From contig JAALGY010000041.1 of assembly GCA_032358165.1 (NCBI GenBank), positions 682,001 through 746,000 of the forward strand: a stretch of DNA of 64,000 bases, in the 5' to 3' direction. Position 1 is the stretch's first letter. Each line of letters starts with the position of its first letter. Made by a program: the position numbers and the translations under genes. Source of the DNA: Diplosphaera chodatii (lineage: Eukaryota > Chlorophyta > Trebouxiophyceae > Prasiolales > Stichococcaceae). The notes below the pieces were generated by a model. It ran no database searches, was not told where the DNA came from, and saw only the letters and a list, made by a program, of their open reading frames with translations. Positions 25,167-36,179 of the stretch are shown piece by piece.

Positions 25167-26764
25167 TCAGAAGCCGCAGCAGCGGCGCAGGGTGCCGTTG
25201 AGGGCTGCATTCTTGCAGCGTGTGTCGGCGTTAGAGTCCGAGGAGGAGGCCTCGCCAATCTCACGGCCCTGAGGACCAAGGCAACGCTCGTCAGCACACC
25301 TGACCCTTTGATGAGGACCAACTGCCAACAGTGCTGTGTACATCCGAGCTGACGACTCGACCGCAGCCACTCAGGGCACCAAGGCAGGCAACACATACAC
25401 TCAGGGTTGCCGCTTCTGGTGTGTGGAGCGTTCTCACCGTCAGGTTGTTGTACAGGTCTGCATGGAAGCACAGGCATTGTTAGGAATCGTTCAGATGCTC
25501 GCTGCACTTATATCTGCAACCACTCGGCACGCCCAGTGGGCTGACTCACCCATGCTCTTCTCGGCTGCGGGACTCGAGCTTGCGTTCTCGTGGTTGGTCG
25601 CAACCTGCATGCGCAAAACAGGTCCAATGGGGCTGGTTTCGCAATCAGAATGTTGCGTGGCAACAGGTATGTCAACGTGAACAGAGCCATACACTCATGC
25701 ATGATGTTCACAACGCTGGTGCACGTAGTGCTTATCGTTGTGGGAGCCAGGTGCATGTGCACCTCAGCTGCCTGGCCCCGGCCGATGCGCCGGGTCATCA
25801 GCGCGTTCCAGTAGCAGTGGCGGAAGGCCTGCACAGCGGCCAATACGCAGAGTCACGTGCGCAGCAATATAATGAACGCACGAAGTGAGGGTAATGGGCG
25901 CCAGCTGGATGCGGCATCAGTGCACTTGCGTGGCAAAACCAGCAAGCTGAGAGCAGGTATGCCCGTTCTGCGGGGCATCAGGGGCAGATTGCAAGCATCA
26001 TCACAAATACGTTCGCCAAGAGAGGGACTTCTCACGTCGCCGCGACCGTTGTGCAGACTTGCGCGGGTCCAGCTGCCAGCGTTGGCATAGGCCACGGCGC
26101 GGTCGCTGGCCTGCGTGGCTGCGTGATCGTACAAGGATAAGCATTTTAGTGGATAAACAGTGGGTGAGTTGCAATTTGGCGTCGTGTATACGAGTCGTAC
26201 ATGGCATCCAAGGCAGACATGCAGGCATCCATCCATTTGCTTGCTCAGAAATTGCATGCACGGCAGCCAGTCAGTCGCACCGGCGCCACGAGCCTTGGCG
26301 CAGTCGAACGGTCCTGCAGAGGCGCAGCAGAGTTCATTGCACACCTGGATCTTGTCTCGCGAAAACGCGTCAGGTTGATCTCAACAGACAGCCCATCAGT
26401 CATCTTTCACACTCACCGACGCTGAACACACACGAGAAGACCTGCGCGAGCAAGAGCCATCATAAATCAAGCTTTGCAATGAGTTGGGCCACTTGATTTA
26501 AAATTGTGCTGGAGCATATCCATGGTGCACATCGGCAAGTCCGAACAGTGAATTCATCATTGCTGACTCGTCCATCGCAGTTCACTGCATGTCGACCTCG
26601 CAGCGACCAGTCCGCACCTCTCCCACATCGTTGTAGTACTGCTCCAGCTCGCGCCCGTTGTTCGCAAGCTCCGTGTCCTCCTCGACGGGGAGCTGTCGGC
26701 TGGCTGCTGCCAACGGCAGCGCGCAAGCCAGCAGAGCGACCGCGATCATGATGAGCTTCGCCAT
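25167..26764 (-). CDS. Secreted DUF6973-like protein, copy B
   Basis: This is the paralogue of copy A, with the same exon order and the same total span. Start at 26762-26764 (MAKLIMIAVALLACALPLAA signal peptide, then SRQLPVEEDTELANNG). Later exons: GPFDCAKARGAGATDWL (about 26275-26310), LYDHAATQASDRAVAYANAG with SLHNGRGD (about 26040-26140), AFRHCYWNALMTRRIGRGQA (about 25770-25835), VATNHENASSSPAAEKSM (about 25550-25610), the junction MDLYNNLT, then GREIGEASSSDSNADTRC to RRCCGF, stop at 25167-25169. All residues suggested to matter in copy A (R, H, W, HE, MDL, NN, GR) are kept. Divergence is spread over exons and introns, but frame and splice sites are intact, so both copies are probably functional. 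Exon 1 can also extend through VRTG to a GTCGCT donor, which copy A cannot do. Confidence 0.7.
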
Positions 26765-27271
26765 GTTGCAGTTGCAACAAAAGAGATGAAAGAAGAGGCG
26801 ATGTGAAAATGTGGAATGGACGCGCAGGTTGTTGTTGTGCGGCGCATCTAGCCAAGCCAGCTTCCGATGCCGTCGGCTCGTGCAGCAGTACAGATGACCA
26901 AGGAGGTCCCCTAAAGGGCACAATTCCGGGATAAATGCGTTGATGCTATGCTGTTATCCCAGGAGTACGTAAATCAGCCGCGGCTGCAGCCTTTCAGGTG
27001 CAGTGCTGTTGGGTGGCATGTTCTTCCTGCTTTTCGCATCATCTGGCGCGGTGCGGGTGTTGCAGCTTGCGCTTCAGTGTTGCTGGCACAGGCACACAAT
27101 AGATGCTGCTGATGCCAGGTTTGCATAAACTGTTGCACAAGCCTGCATCTCAAACAGACACAGCACTGATGATGCAGCTGATCAGCAAATCAGCAATCAG
27201 TGCAAGTGAATACAAAATCTAACGCGCATGTGTACCGCTCCACCTACGGCACTTGGCAGACGTGTGTCCAG
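26765..27271. other. Intergenic between copy B and the LRR gene
   Basis: 507 bp. The first about 190 bp resemble the 5' flank of copy A and are the likely promoter of copy B. The rest should be 3'UTR of the LRR gene. Nothing else was recognised. Confidence 0.4.
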
Positions 27272-30200
27272 TCAGGCGCAGCAGATGATGTCGTTGGCGC
27301 CGTGGACAGCCAGAGCGTCATTTGAGTGCCCCTCCAAGAAGGTGCGTGTTGCGGAGGAGCACCCAAACATCGCCAGCTGCTGCAGCTGCGGGCAGCTGTC
27401 CGCCAGCAGCCCGAGCGACGCGTCGTCCAGCTGGCGGCAGAAGGACACGTCCAGCCGCTCCAGGCGGTCCCTGCGGGCGAGACAGTTCCAGGGTTTGGAA
27501 GCGCCTCAATGCAGGCAGGCCTACGGCCCACTTACGGAGCGTATGCAGACTTCGAAGCAGCCAATGCCACCATCACACCAGCATGTTGCGGGCCGAGGGT
27601 GGCCATGGAGGAGGGCACTGCAGCGCACCTGCAAGCGGTGGCCAGCGCCTTGATGGTGGCTGGCCCGACCTCCGGCACAGCCGACACGTCGAGCGCCTCC
27701 AGGCTGCCGTGCGCCGCAACCGCAGCCACCGCCTCATCGCTCACCCGGCTGCACTCCCGCAGCGACAGCTCCTGCACAACATGTGCACACACCGTGAGGC
27801 CTGGCAACCTGGCTCTGCTGCTTGTGTTGTGCACCATGATGCTGGCAGACTGCTCACGAACCAGGCTGAGCTATGACTTTTCAAATAACTAAGCACTGCG
27901 GACACCTGCGGGCGGCCACGCAATCGTGATAGGCTCAGAACGAAAACCATCAACGATGGCCTCACCCGCAGGCGGCGGCAGGACGCTGCAATGGCGGCGA
28001 GGCCGACCTCGGTGAGCTTCCGGCAGCTGTCCAGACGCAGGACCTCCAGGTCTGGGTTGCCCGCCGCCAGGGCCGCCACGCCAGCGTCCGACACACCAGC
28101 ACACCTGCCAGAGTTGCACAGACGTTCAGTACATGTGCTACACCAGGTATGCAGGCCATCGAAGCTCCGAGTGCCCACCACTAGGTTGGCAGAATGCGAA
28201 GCTTATGAGGGACCAAGTGTATTTGATCAGGCCCTACAGGAGTACATCGCTGTCCAGGCAGCATGAGGTGTCATTTGTGTGTGCAAAAGCGCCCAGCAGA
28301 CTGTTTAAACTCTGCGCCGGGCGAGCTGCAAGGCTGTGATCAGTCTCACCGGCACAGCGACACCTCCCGCAGCGGCGATGCGAGCGCCGCCTCGGACAGC
28401 AGCGCGTCCGTGACTTCCAGGTTGCCGCTGAGGTTCAGCACCCGCAGCTTGGGCAGCCCGGTGAGGGCGTAGCCCAGGCTCTCGGCGCCGATGCCGCGGC
28501 ACTCCTCCAGGTCTAGGACCCTGCACAGATTTGGCTTTGGGTTTGGATGGTAGATTTGGAGTGCGCTTTTTTCGCTCACTGTTGCCGAAAGTCGTGAGTC
28601 TCTCAGCGCTGCTACAGCTGTGCACCTGCCACCTGGCAGCTGCACGACTGCCAGGAACGACTGCCAGGAACGACTGGAAGGCAGCCATGATGGAGACAAA
28701 CACTTACTCTAAGGAAGGCGCCAGCGCCGGCAGCTGCTCAACGATCTCGCCCGTCAGCTTGTTGCCCTGCGGCAGCCGGAGCTCCGTCAGGGCGGGCGCC
28801 GCGCGCAGGATGCGGCCCAGGGCGCCGTCCGTCAGGCGGTACGCGCCGCCCAGGGTGAGCGACCGCAGCTCGGCCAGCGGCGCCGCCGCCGCCAGCGCCG
28901 CCGCGGCTTCGTCGCCAAACGGCCGCCCGCAGAAGCGCAGCTCCAGGCGCTCCAGCCTGTCATTGCGGACAGATGATCTACGAGAGTTGACCGGCAGTGG
29001 CTCCGCCAGGGCACAACGCTGCGACGGCCCGCAGCTGTCGTGCACGACCTGCGTTGACGTTGTGCACATGCAGACCTGGGGGTTGCGCAGTCCTGCAGCG
29101 CGGCCGCCAGCGCAGCTGGCTCCAGGCGCGTGCAGTCGGGCAGCACAACCTCGCTGGGTGCGCCCTCTGTGAAAAGGCGCGCCGCATCCGCCGACATGCG
29201 CCGCTGCTGTCCCACTGTTGCTGCCAGTCGAATCTGCGGCAGAGCATGGCAAGCTGCAGAACGCTTGTGTGGGCTTGACACAGCAGGTAGTTTGTTCAGA
29301 AAACACTCCATGGGGTGAGCTTGGTTGAATGGGAAAGCGGACCATACAGCCATGGACAGGATTGCCCTGGATTGCATAAAGGATCCGGTCCTTGACCTTT
29401 CCACGGCCATCTCGTGTGATCAGGATCACAGTCTGGCGCGCAGCTTCAAGGACATTCAAGCACATACAGCAAGGGCTCCGAGCATTGAAGGTCCTTAGCA
29501 AGCTCGCCTTGATGGCATCAGGCAGGCCCCACAGCGACTCCACATCGTCTATGTACTCCGCGACGAGCTCGAGGCACATGTCGAACAGCGGCTTGACGGC
29601 GCACTGCGCCATGCGGGGAGGGGCACCTGGCTGGCGGCTGGGCGTCCACGCTGGCACCTGGAGCATAATGGAGTCATGCCAGAACACGCCGGCAGCACTT
29701 ACCCTGACAGCAATCCTGGGGCGGCTGTTGGTAAGCGGCACCAGTATGTTGAGGTACATGATGACAGGACGTTTAGCGGGCATCAGCCCTCCGCACGGGG
29801 CAGCAGACAGCATGGCATACCTCCTCTCGCTCGCGTTCGGCGCCGGCGTCCTTCAGGATTTTCTCCGTGCGAGCCGCCATGGCAGCAGCCCGGCCCTGCA
29901 CCAGCTGCCGTGCGCTGGCGAAGGGACCCAGCTCCCTGGCCTGAAGATCACGTGACACCGCGGGCCTCGGTCCTCACTTCCTCCAGTCCAGGTGTGCGGT
30001 CTCTATGGACATCTACCAAGCTGTAGGCCGAGGGCCATTGCCGCACCGTTTGGCCGCCTGTCTGCACGTTGTCCTCGTCCTCATCGCCGGCGTCAGCGTA
30101 GTGCGCAAAATGCGCTGCTCGCCTGCGGGATATCGTGCAGGACGCGTCATGGGCAACGCCTCCTTACATTTTGCGCTGCATGGTTTGAAACATGCGCACT

Positions 30201-30583
30201 TGCCCAGCCTGGGGCCTGACTGCAGCCGATAATGCGCACGCATGTCGCAAATCCTCCACACATACTAAATGTCACCTTCTTGCAGCAGTGTGTGCCGCCG
30301 TGCGCCTGGCGGTCCCCGCTGGCCGGGCTGCAGCGTTGCCATCCCTGGCGCGTGACTGAGCAGGCCCGCCGCCCTTGGCCTGGTCGGCCTGCGCCATGGC
30401 ATCAAGGTGTCCAGCTGCACCGTCTGGAGGCGGCTGCGCAGCTGCTGCAGCCGCCGGCTGCACTCCAGAGGGACCGGCTTCATCCGCACCAGGCTCGGCA
30501 TCGCTGGCCCCGCTGCGTGAGCGCTTCGCCCCAGCCCCGCCTTCGACCGTCAGTCCACGTTTGCTACCTGCTCCACGCGCCAT
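27272..30583 (-). CDS. RAD7-like leucine-rich-repeat protein
   Basis: RAD7-type proteins are AMN1/F-box-like LRR proteins linked to nucleotide-excision repair and cullin ubiquitin ligases. Start at 30581-30583: MARGAGSKRGLTVEGGAGAK, then a basic Ser/Ala/Pro-rich disordered region. Then FAHYADAGDEDEDNVQTGGQ and WPSAYSLVDVHRDR (about 30000-30110), LGPFASARQLVQGRAAAMAA (about 29860-29940), and PLFDMCLELVAEYIDDVESL with WGLPDAIKASLL (about 29500-29615), the block that marks RAD7 proteins. Cysteine-containing LRRs follow: LEPAALAAALQDC, LERLELRFCGRPFGDEAAAA, LTLGGAYRLTDGALGRI, VLDLEECRGIGAESLGYA, LEVLRLDSCRKLTEVGLAAI, ELSLRECSRVSDEAVAAVAA, ALDVSAVPEVG and a final LERLDVSFCRQLDDASLGLL, stop at 27272-27274. 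Exon borders in the LRR part often fall at repeat ends. Confidence 0.78.
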
Positions 30584-30818
30584 GTCGCCTCTGAGCTGTG
30601 TGGCGCATGCGCGTGCAACCCGGCCATGGCCAATCGCAGCGCAGCACAGCACGGCCCAGGGGTGATACGCATGCAAGCAAGCTCCAGGCTGGCTACATTG
30701 ACTGCTTGGTCTATACGCCGGCATCCATGCTTACAATCTGCCATTGCTTCATGTAAGCCTTGAGGGCTGACCCTGCCACTTTTGGCGTCATTAACCACGC
30801 AGCTGTGGTACCGCAGGA
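30584..30818. promoter_or_regulatory. Divergent upstream region, RAD7-like and PDI genes
   Basis: Only 235 bp separate the two divergent ATGs, so the promoters must be compact or overlapping. No ER-stress element or TATA box could be identified with confidence. Confidence 0.35.
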
Positions 30819-33706
30819 ATGAGGATCACGGTTCTGTTGTTCTGCCTTTCGCTGCTATCAGCGTCGCCAGGACCGGCTGCGGCCTTCTACGAAGGCGGGT
30901 CTAGCGTGACGCTCCTGACACCCTCCAACTTTGATAGCACCCTCACAGAGGGCAATGGAACAGTGTGGGCAGTCGAATTCTATGCGCCATGGTGAGAATC
31001 TGCAGATGAAGTGCTGCCCACAATGGCTGCCGCAGGTCGTTCACACGTCGTCAACGGCAAGTCGGCTGCTGAAGTGGCTATGCTGTGTTCTGCAGGTGTG
31101 GACACTGCAAGGTGAGCGAATGTCGCTTGCAGCGCATGGGCATAATCTTGTGGGTAACGGCATCAGGTCACAGTAGGCAATTGTCTGGATTGGGTCATGA
31201 TGTCACTGACGATTCATTTGTGTGCAGAACCTGACACCTGAATGGGAAAAGGCGGCAAAGGCGTTGAATGGTATTGTCGGGGTGGCGGCAGTCGATGCTG
31301 ATGCACACAAAGAGCTGGGTGGACGCTTTGGGATCCAAGGTTACCCCATTGACACACACACATGTTTAGTGTGCTTTGCCGCTTGGTAAACGGCACTTGG
31401 ATGCTCCCTGGCTATGCAGCAATGCAGCAACAGATTCATGTCTACTTCGTAGGCTTCCCAACCATCAAGCTGTTCCACATGAAGAATGGCAAGCTGGTCA
31501 GCTCCGACTACAGCGGCGGGCGCAGCGCCGCCGACATCATCAAGGGCGCCCTCGCGGAGGCGTCAAAGGTGGCGCTGGGCAGGATTGGCGCCAAGGCCAG
31601 TGCCGGAGGCGGCGGCCGCGCCTCAGGTGGGTGCCTGGCTGCTGGGGGTGTGCTCCATCCCTCTCGACTGCATTCTGCAGGTTTAACCTTACACAGCCCA
31701 AGATCCCGCATGTAGGACATCAAGCGACGCCACCATGTGCTGAGGATGTTGGTTGCAGGCGGTGGCGGACAGGGCGGCTGTGGAGCTGGCGACGGCGGCG
31801 GCGGCGGCGGCGGGGATGACCTGTATGGCGCCGACACCGACATCGTCAGGCTGACAGACGCAGACTTCCATGAGCAGGTGCACTCCAAAGCAGGCTGCCG
31901 TACATGGCTCAGTGTGTGCATGGTGTGGCCGCTTGGAGGACATGTTGCCCGTGCAAGCCTTGGTGGCAACATCCATGTTCCACGCTTTGCAAACCTGCGC
32001 TGGGCCGTGTCTGCGCACAGGTCACGAACTCAGAAGACGCCTGGATGGTCGAATTCTATGCGCCCTGGTGCGGCCACTGCAAGGTGCGCAGTGCCCTAGC
32101 GCCCTGTTCACTTGCTGCGTGGCTGCACAACCTGTGCAGAATGGTTCCTGAAGACCTGTTGTAGTTTGCGTTGTGTGCTGCCTCTAACGCTTCGATGATG
32201 TGACACTCTTGCGCATGCAGAACCTTGCGCCACACTACGACAAGTTTGCCACGGCCGTAAAAGGCAAAGTCAAAGTCGGCGCAGTGGACTGCACACAACA
32301 GGCGCAGACGTGCCAGGAGTTCGAGGTGCGTCTTGTTGCTCCTTCGAGCTGAGTAACGCCCCTGCCATCTGCATTCGATGCGCAGTACGCCAGACTGTCA
32401 GCACACCTTGCTTCACTTGCTTCGTACAGGTGCAAGGGTACCCGACGGTCAAGTGGTTTGGCGAGAACAAGCACAGCCCGGTGGACTTTGACGGTGGCCG
32501 CGACGAGTCATCCCTGACGGCCTACGCGCTCGAGAAGTGGCAGATGGCGCTGCCGCCGCCAGAGGTGCACGTACCATCATACTGCACCCTGCCGCACCGC
32601 ATTGTTGACAACCCGAATATGCACCTTAATGTCGGATTTCTGGTGACGTGGCAGGTGAAGCAGCTGACGGACCAGGAGGGCTTTGTGGAGAACTGCGTGG
32701 GGGCGCCGGCGGACGCGGATCTTGATCTGGCGGCGGTGCCCGGCCGCCAGCTGTGCTTCCTGCTGTTTGCGCCCGACATCCTAGACTCCCAGGCCGCTGG
32801 CCGCAACAAGTACCTGGAGGTGACATGTCGTTGTAGATCCTAGCTCTTGCTGACAGGCTGGAGTCAGCTGCCACTTGTATGATCTGCATGCAGTCGCGGC
32901 ATATGTACTGGTTGCTCTGTAGTGGTGCCATTGTTGCAGCTGCTCCTGCACGTCGTGCAGGTGCTGAAGCAGTTGGCGGAGACGCACAAGACCCGCCCGT
33001 TCTCGTACCTGTGGGTGGAGGCTGGAGCACAGCCCCAGCTGGAGGCTGCCGTTGGCGTCGGCGGGTGCAGTTTCTCATCCCTCCTTTACAGTTGCCTTTG
33101 CTATGCTGATGCAGCTGCAGTACAGCTCTGGTGTTGCTGAGCAGAGCACTGCAAGGCTCAGCTAGGCGTGCGGGCTGGAGAAGCGTGCTGCTTCATTTGG
33201 GTGCAGGTACGGATACCCGGCACTGGTGGCGCTCAGCCCATCCAAGCTGAAGTTTGCGGCGCTGCGGTCAGCATATGAGCTGGATGCTGTCAAGACTTTC
33301 GTGAACCACGTGCGGCAGGTGTGCCGGCCGCAGCCTAATGCTGCCCTTTGACATCCGCTGCTAATACCTTGCAGACAGCAGCCTGCCCGTCGCTGCAGTT
33401 GGTGCGGACGGCATCTACTTGTAAGATGTGCACAAGGTTGACATAGGTTGTGCTGCGCACTGCAGGGTAGCGAGAGGGTCCAGCCTGTACATGGGGATGC
33501 ATTGCCGACCCTTCGTACCACAGGTGCGTTGCATTCTGTGCGTGTATTTGCCATAGGAACACGCACAACACAACAGCAGTCTGTCGCCGTAGATAGTGTG
33601 CAAGCATGCCCCGTCTGCTGATGCAGAACCATGGGACGGCAAGGATGGCAAGCCCCCCGAGGAAGATGAGTTTGATCTTGCTGACCTCATGAGTGAGGAG
33701 CTATGA
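30819..33706 (+). CDS. Protein disulfide isomerase, PDIA6/P5 type (plant PDIL2-3-like)
   Basis: ER thiol-disulfide oxidoreductase with two thioredoxin domains. Start at 30819: [20 protein letters not shown] is a signal peptide. Domain a spans exon 1 (to 30991), a 16-nt microexon 31096-31111 and exon 3 from 31228; the microexon supplies the CGHCK active site. Then PDIL-type blocks: [17 protein letters not shown] (about 31453), a Gly-rich linker, [13 protein letters not shown] (about 31840), [13 protein letters not shown] (32045-32082), [15 protein letters not shown] with [33 protein letters not shown] (about 32430), then the non-catalytic C-terminal domain ([57 protein letters not shown]). The acidic tail [13 protein letters not shown] ends at TGA 33704-33706. 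That end is not a canonical KDEL/HDEL signal. It converges on the cystatin gene, 266 bp apart. Confidence 0.92.
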
Positions 33707-33972
33707 GTTCAGAACTCGTGACTCACTACGCGTGATGCACTGCCTGAAGCGACACTCCAAATGAGAGGGTTAGCTTGGGACGCCCAGATGTATGAAACGC
33801 ATCAACATCTTGCAACAAATCAAAGGACAGTATCACAAAGCAAGCAGTACACGGGACGTTTCATGCATGTGTTCGGGAGTAGCAAGATAAGGGCACAGCC
33901 TGATCAGGAAACCATTCCACAAACCATTCCACAGTATGCCTGGCCTAGTCCCACAAGGGGATTGGTGCCGAG

Positions 33973-35381
33973 TCACTGGCTGCCGGGGCCGACCTTGTTG
34001 ACCTCACCCAGCTTGTACTGCGCATTCTCCAGCGTGCGCGTGACACCCACCTGCCCCAAGCAAGACGCGATTGTCGGCCTCATCCACACATCTGCTTACA
34101 TTCTGTTTTCAGGCAGGAGGAAGCAAAATCGCACTGCACGCTGGCACCACGTCCACCTCGATGGTGGTGGGCGGCATGTCGCCCTGCGCTGCCTTGAGGG
34201 TCAGCTGGTACTCGGTACCGCCGCCGTGCACGCGGCTGGAGGCCTTGACGACCTGCTTGCAGCAGTCAGCACGCCTCAGGTGGGAGAACGCCTATGTTGG
34301 TGGGAGCTGTGGTACGCAGTTCTCTGGGGCATAAAAATCACTGAAGAGCAGCTGAAAGGGGCTGGCGAGAGCGGCACGTCGCACCTCCTGGAGCTTGTAT
34401 GGGAAGAGCGAGTTGGACTGCGAGGAGAGCTGCTTCAGCGCCCCATCTGCTGCCTTTTGCACCTGCGCACCAGGGGCACGCCATTCCATGAAGCTGCCTC
34501 GGGAGACCATGTGCTGCAATAGGCGGGTTGTAGGTACATGCGAAGATGCACACAGCAGAGAGCTTGCTGCCGGAGGACAGCAATAATGCAGCGACGGTGC
34601 AGGTCACCTCCTCGTCGTCTGCCGACAGCTCCTTGGAGCCGCCCAGCTGCCCGCCGGACCCGCCCTTGCCGCCGCCCTCCATCTTCTTATATGTCTTCAA
34701 CTCATGCGGTGCATCACCCAGCCCCTCTGCAGGCAGCACAGCACACTGTCAGCGGCCTTGCGATGATGCTGACGTTTGCGAATTTAACTACAAGAACATA
34801 TGCGTGGCAAAGGAAGCAGTCAGGGGATGCAAGGCCAATTGGTGCTTACTGTAGACGGTGGCCTCGAAGTTGCCGCCCGACGTCTCCAGCTCCAGCTTGT
34901 AGTTCATGCCCGCCACCACCTGTCATGGTAGATGAAATGTAACGTCAGTGGCGCCGAAAACAGCCACGCCAACGCGAACACTGCAATGCGAGGGAAACTT
35001 GCAAATAGACCTGCCTGCTTTTGTGCGGACAGGACCTTCTCCAGCTTCAGGTCTTTGCTGATCTGCACCGCACACGCACGTGAAGTGTCAGGGAGAGCTC
35101 GGTCGACACTTCATGCTAACACAGCACGATACCACAGCACGATGGAATGTCTGGCCGCGGCTTTGTCATAGCGCACACCTGTGAGACCGCGAACTCTGCC
35201 GCCTTCTGCACCTCGGCATCGTTCGACGCATCGTCATGCTTTTTGAAACCACCTGACGCATCAGCACCAGCAACGTTTGTCGTCAAAGGAAGCAAAGCGT
35301 CAGGGCGGGAACGGCCGGTGAAACCATGAACTTAGGATGACACCAGGTACGCAGCAGACAGTGCAGGCACGCACCCAGCAT
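33973..35381 (-). CDS. Phytocystatin with C-terminal (legumain-type) extension
   Basis: Inhibitor of papain-like cysteine proteases, with a second domain that in plants inhibits C13 legumains. Domain 1: GGFKKHDDASNDAEVQKAAE and FAVSQ (about 35170-35247), ISKDLKLEKVLSAQKQ (about 35013-35061), QVVAGMNYKLELETSGGNFE (about 34855-34920; QVVAG is the inhibitory loop), HELKTYKKMEGGGKG. A Gly/Ser/Asp linker follows. Extension: AQVQKAADGALKQL, then SNSLFPYKLQEV (about 34395-34510), VKASSRVHGGGTEYQLTLKA (about 34150-34260) and TLENAQYKLGEVNKVGPGSQ, stop at 33973-33975. SNSL in the extension is the motif known to be needed for legumain inhibition in plant cystatins. The proposed start, MLGACLHCLL at 35381, splices in phase to the first domain but is weak. 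A longer N-terminus with a signal peptide is possible. Confidence 0.8.
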
Positions 35382-36179
35382 GATGTCTGCGGCACAAGAG
35401 CCTATCAAAAGAGCTATGCACACCAAAGCCAAGTGATAGCGCCTAGTTGGCATGCTGCATAACTGCTGTTAGTCAAGTACTTCTGGGCGTCAGGACGCCG
35501 CTGCTCCACGACTGCAAGTTGCTGCACCTGTGCAGAGGCTCAGTAATCAGAGTGCAGACAAGTATATGTTATACCCGAGACGAACACACGCGCTGTCTTG
35601 TAAAGCGCAAGCTCCCAAGCTGACTTCACCTCGCCTCTCAAGGTGAGAGTCTCACCACCCAGGGACTGGGTCTGGTGATCCGCCGCAGTAGTCCTGCATG
35701 GTGTACCACTGCACCTATTATGGGACAGACACTGCACAGGGCTGGAGACTTGAGGGCCAACTCGCGACGTTCGGCGTGCGCCCTGCTGCAAATTGCATGC
35801 CTTTGATCTTGCGCTGGAGCCTGGTGGTGCTGCAGGTGCTGAATCACTGCATTTCAGCAGCCTTGACAGGGCTAATGGGTGTGAAGATGGCGGACGATGT
35901 GATCCCAGGTGGTCAAAAGTGCTGCAGTGCATGGATGCTTGCACCGTTTACAGCTGCCACGTGACTCCTATCATGCATCATGCTAGAAGCATTGAGTGCC
36001 ACAGCAAAGCATGCGTGACGTCTCACATGTGTGAGCACAGAGTCAACTAGCCGCTGCCGAACAGTTCACAATGCCAGTGCTGGGCCTCACGGCATGACGC
36101 TGGCGTTCGCAAAGCTCTCGGCTTCTGCCAGCAGTTCCTTGTTGGCCTGCGCAGGGGCATGGCTGGTGCCTTCAGCTTC
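35382..36179. other. Intergenic, cystatin promoter and TspO 3' region
   Basis: About 800 bp upstream of the proposed cystatin start and downstream of the TspO stop. Minus-strand frames within 35540-35944 are open but lack convincing composition; one (QSLGGETLTLRGEVKSAWEL, about 35590-35665) could be a missed 5' exon. No RNA gene or repeat was seen. Confidence 0.35.

Larger units (their letters stand above)
22300..26950. repeat. Tandem gene duplication, two units of about 2.46 kb
   Basis: Two diverged copies lie head to tail: about 22300-24480 and 24780-26950. Equivalent points are offset by 2459 bp, including both stop codons and both start codons, so the two gene spans have the same length (1598 bp). 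Similarity extends into the 3' flank (GTTGTGGTGCCTGC near 22510 and 24980) and into the 5' flank (TCGTGCAGCAGTACAGAT near 24408 and 26880, and GAGTACGTAA near 24485 and 26960). The central spacer, about 24490-24780, has no clear counterpart. Confidence 0.85.

Noticed and set aside
22300..26950. CRISPR array or transposon explanation for the repeated segment
   Set aside because: Only two units, 2.46 kb each, with a full gene in each; no terminal repeats, transposase or spacer pattern seen.
29392..29955. Plus-strand open frame of 187 codons
   Set aside because: Antisense to the conserved PLFDMCLELVAEYIDDVESL exon of the RAD7-like gene.
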